Positions 62,139 through 64,000 of a stretch of 64,000 bases of DNA are shown here, in pieces. Origin of the DNA: Pseudomonadota bacterium (lineage in GTDB: Bacteria > Desulfobacterota > Desulfovibrionia > Desulfovibrionales > Desulfovibrionaceae); contig JAEWQB010000027.1 in assembly GCA_023460395.1 (NCBI GenBank), positions 1-64,000 of the forward strand, read 5' to 3'. The position numbers and the translations under genes were made by a program. The notes under the pieces were generated by a model. That model saw nothing but the letters and a program-made list of their open reading frames with translations, made no database searches and was not told the DNA's origin. Within the stretch, counting starts at the first letter, position 1. Each line of letters begins with the position of its first letter.

Positions 62139-62669
62139 ATGACAGACAGTCGACTCATACAGATAGGCTTGATCGTCAAGCCACACGGATTGCGGGGGGA
62201 AGTCTGCGTTGAATACTACGCGGACTCCCCTTTATTGCTACACGACACAGTGTGGCTGCGCAAAGGTCGTGCCGCGCCCACCCGCCACAGGGTGGTCTCT
62301 TCGCGTGCCCATCAGGGCCGGGAACTGCTGTTGCTGGAAGGCTTTGCCGACCGCACCCGCGCCGAAAGCCTTCGCAACGCGCAGGTACTGGTGCCGGAAG
62401 CAGCACTGCCCGCCCCGGATGAGCACGAGGTCTATCTGTACCAACTGGAAGGGCTTGCCGTGCACCTGCCAGACGGTACGCTGCTGGGAACGCTCGCCGA
62501 CTTTCAATTCGTAGGGGATTCTGAAGTCTGGACTATTCGCACGCCTGACGGCAAAGAGGTGCTCTTCCCCGCCGCGGAAGAGTTTGTCTCGGCTATTGAT
62601 CTGGAATCCGGGACCGTGCATATTGCACCGCCGGACGGACTGCTCGACCTTTACCTTGGCGGCGAATAG
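62139..62669 (+). CDS. rimM: Ribosome maturation factor RimM
   Basis: A 176-residue factor for 30S head maturation that binds S19. The N-terminal RimM domain starts IGLIVKPHGLRGEVCV; the PRC-barrel domain begins near residue 98 (EVYLYQLEGLAVHLPDG) and ends EFVSAIDLESGTVHI. The length is typical. The ATG lies 15 nt past khpA and the gene ends 11 nt before trmD. Confidence 0.95.
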   Translation: MTDSRLIQIGLIVKPHGLRGEVCVEYYADSPLLLHDTVWLRKGRAAPTRHRVVSSRAHQGRELLLLEGFADRTRAESLRNAQVLVPEAALPAPDEHEVYLYQLEGLAVHLPDGTLLGTLADFQFVGDSEVWTIRTPDGKEVLFPAAEEFVSAIDLESGTVHIAPPDGLLDLYLGGE

Positions 62670-62680
62670 TTGCAACGACC

Positions 62681-63958
62681 ATGCGAATTTCCCTTGTCTC
62701 CCTCTTCCCGGAGTTTTTCGACTCCCCTCTCGCATGCGGCCTCATGGGACGCGCCACAGCGTCCGGTTTAGTTTCCTTCTCCTTCGCCAATCCCCGTGAT
62801 TACGCCACAGATAAACACCGCACGGTGGATGACCGCCCATACGGCGGCGGTCCCGGCATGGTGATGATGGCCGACCCGCTTGCCCGCGCTTTACGTGCCC
62901 TGCCTGCTCCCGGTCGCATTCTGATGATGGCACCCAAAGGCCGCCCCTTCACGCAGGCCCTTGCACGCGAACTATCGCAGGAGAAGGACATTACCATTAT
63001 CTGCGGTCGCTATGAGGGGTTTGACGCAAGACTGGAGCAACTTTTCCCCATTGAACCAATCTCTGTGGGAGACTTTGTGCTTAACGGGGGAGAATCCGCC
63101 GCGCTTGCTGTCATAGAAGCCACCTCCCGGCTCATCCCCGGATTCATGGGACACGAAGATTCCGGGGAAGAAGAAAGTTTTTCCGCAGGGTTACTGGAAT
63201 ACCCGCATTATACGCGTCCAGAAACATTTGACGGACTTGGCGTACCGGAGGTACTCACATCCGGCGACCATGGTCGCGTTGCCGCATGGCGGCGGGAACA
63301 ATCGTTACGCACAACGCTGCTGCACAGACCGGACATTTTGCAGGAAGCCGAGCTAACCGTTAACGATCTGGAAATACTGAAAAAAACAGACAGGGAACGA
63401 CCGGGGCGCAATCTATTCTGCGCTTTGGTGCATTATCCTGTTGTAAACAAAGAAAAAAAATCTGTCGCGGTTTCTTTGACAAACCTCGATATACACGATA
63501 TAGGCCGCTGTTCATGCACGTATGGTCTTGGTGGGTACTACATTACCACCCCCATTGAAGACCAGCAAACCATGCTCGCCTCGCTGCTGCGTCACTGGGT
63601 GACAGGGCCGGGCACGGCAGCCAACCCCGACAGGGGGGAAGCGCTGCGGCATATTCGCGGTGTCGCCTCTATAGAGGACGCCGTGCGGGATATTTCGGAC
63701 AGGACCGGCCAACGGCCCCTTCTGGTAGCGACGAGCGCCAAAGGTGCCGGGACCATGCATCCGGGCGACATTCGCGCCCGCCTCGCCAATCAGCCAGTCC
63801 TCCTGTTGTTCGGCACTGGTCACGGGCTTGCCCCGCAGGTGCTGGACCAATGCGACGGGATACTGAGACCCATTCGGTATCTGGATGGCTACAACCATCT
63901 TTCCGTCAGGACAGCGGCGGCTATCGCCATCGACCGGATTTTGGGCGACGCTCTGTAA
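62681..63958 (+). CDS. trmD: tRNA (guanine37-N1)-methyltransferase fused to a second SPOUT RNA methyltransferase domain
   Basis: A 425-residue fusion. Residues 1-240 are TrmD, which makes m1G37 in tRNA: YGGGPGMVMMADPL near 47, CGRYEGFDARL near 108 and SVGDFVLNGGE near 127. Residues about 255-425 are a PF09936-type SPOUT domain (Methyltrn_RNA_4): SLTNLDIHDIGRCSCTYGLG at its start, LLLFGTGHGLAPQVL at the knot, and YNHLSVRTAAAIAIDRILG at its end. Both knotted domains look complete. TrmD is usually about 250 residues and stand-alone. The second domain's RNA target is not known. Confidence 0.95.
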   Translation: MRISLVSLFPEFFDSPLACGLMGRATASGLVSFSFANPRDYATDKHRTVDDRPYGGGPGMVMMADPLARALRALPAPGRILMMAPKGRPFTQALARELSQEKDITIICGRYEGFDARLEQLFPIEPISVGDFVLNGGESAALAVIEATSRLIPGFMGHEDSGEEESFSAGLLEYPHYTRPETFDGLGVPEVLTSGDHGRVAAWRREQSLRTTLLHRPDILQEAELTVNDLEILKKTDRERPGRNLFCALVHYPVVNKEKKSVAVSLTNLDIHDIGRCSCTYGLGGYYITTPIEDQQTMLASLLRHWVTGPGTAANPDRGEALRHIRGVASIEDAVRDISDRTGQRPLLVATSAKGAGTMHPGDIRARLANQPVLLLFGTGHGLAPQVLDQCDGILRPIRYLDGYNHLSVRTAAAIAIDRILGDAL

Positions 63959-64000
63959 AACGCGCCGCGAATGTATAAAACGAACGCAAACCCCACGAAA

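Noticed and set aside
1..64000. CRISPR arrays, tRNA genes, prophage or intact insertion sequences
   Set aside because: No regularly spaced repeats, tRNA T-loop signatures, integrase or terminal inverted repeats were seen on either strand by eye.

Overview
The window reads as a chromosomal segment of a free-living anaerobic Gram-negative bacterium, most likely a sulfate reducer of the Desulfovibrionales (Desulfobacterota, formerly Deltaproteobacteria). This is an inference. It rests on a TrmD fused to a second SPOUT methyltransferase domain, tandem Fe-S-type Rrf2 regulators beside a sulfide:quinone reductase-like flavoprotein with a DUF1641 partner, many signalling proteins with Cys-rich inserts, and a citrate-lyase fermentation cluster. 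No phage, CRISPR array, tRNA or intact insertion sequence was seen. Most intergenic gaps are short.

Layout. 1-221: leftward leader and promoter of an rRNA operon whose 16S gene lies off the left edge. 516-1803: an RdgC-like protein split over two genes. 1966-3900: two DppB/DppC-type ABC permeases with no ATPase or binding protein nearby. 4597-14348: a complete citrate fermentation locus (CitS-type transporter, citC, citD, citE, citF, citX, a half-length AbrB-like membrane protein, citG, then a CitA/CitB-type two-component system). 14383-16992 (minus): an odd three-gene unit of a leaderless binding-protein-like protein, a CxxC GTPase and a permease-less ABC ATPase. 17196-20329: glycine-zipper lipoprotein, disulfide-reductase-like flavoprotein, sulfotransferase. 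20687-27250: a small WDMW-repeat protein, two Rrf2 regulators, the SQR-like flavoprotein, DUF1641, a lone receiver and a histidine kinase, which together look like a sulfide/redox response module. 27247-34892: YhcH-type protein, an RND pump, an exported binding-protein/pseudo-cytidine-deaminase fusion, and PncC (CinA C-terminal family). 34906-38980 (minus): a ligand-binding lipoprotein, a histidine kinase with a four-Cys insert and a receiver-STAS protein, overlapping head to tail. 39159-40100: an apparently domesticated IS1595-like transposase. 40170-45184 (minus): a second RND pump with a MarR regulator. 45575-52605: MobB with an Fe-S domain, an EF-hand protein, an amidohydrolase, pyrB, pyrC and a degenerate tRNA-nucleotidyltransferase-like HD protein. 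52890-57932 (minus): rlmN, then metX-metW-metY and a small membrane protein. 58267-63958: an aminotransferase and the ffh-rpsP-khpA-rimM-trmD translation cluster.

How the genes work together. The citrate locus is self-contained for uptake, enzyme assembly (ligase, prosthetic-group synthesis and attachment) and signal-dependent control; oxaloacetate decarboxylase is not in the window. metX, metW and metY give homoserine acetylation and sulfhydrylation. The SQR/DUF1641/Rrf2/kinase module links sulfide or redox state to transcription. The best candidates for undescribed biology are the periplasmic binding protein fused to a cytidine deaminase domain that has lost its zinc and catalytic residues, the leaderless SBP/GTPase/ATPase unit, the CCA-transferase homologue degenerate at both active sites, and the WDMW-repeat protein behind a 17-nt palindrome.
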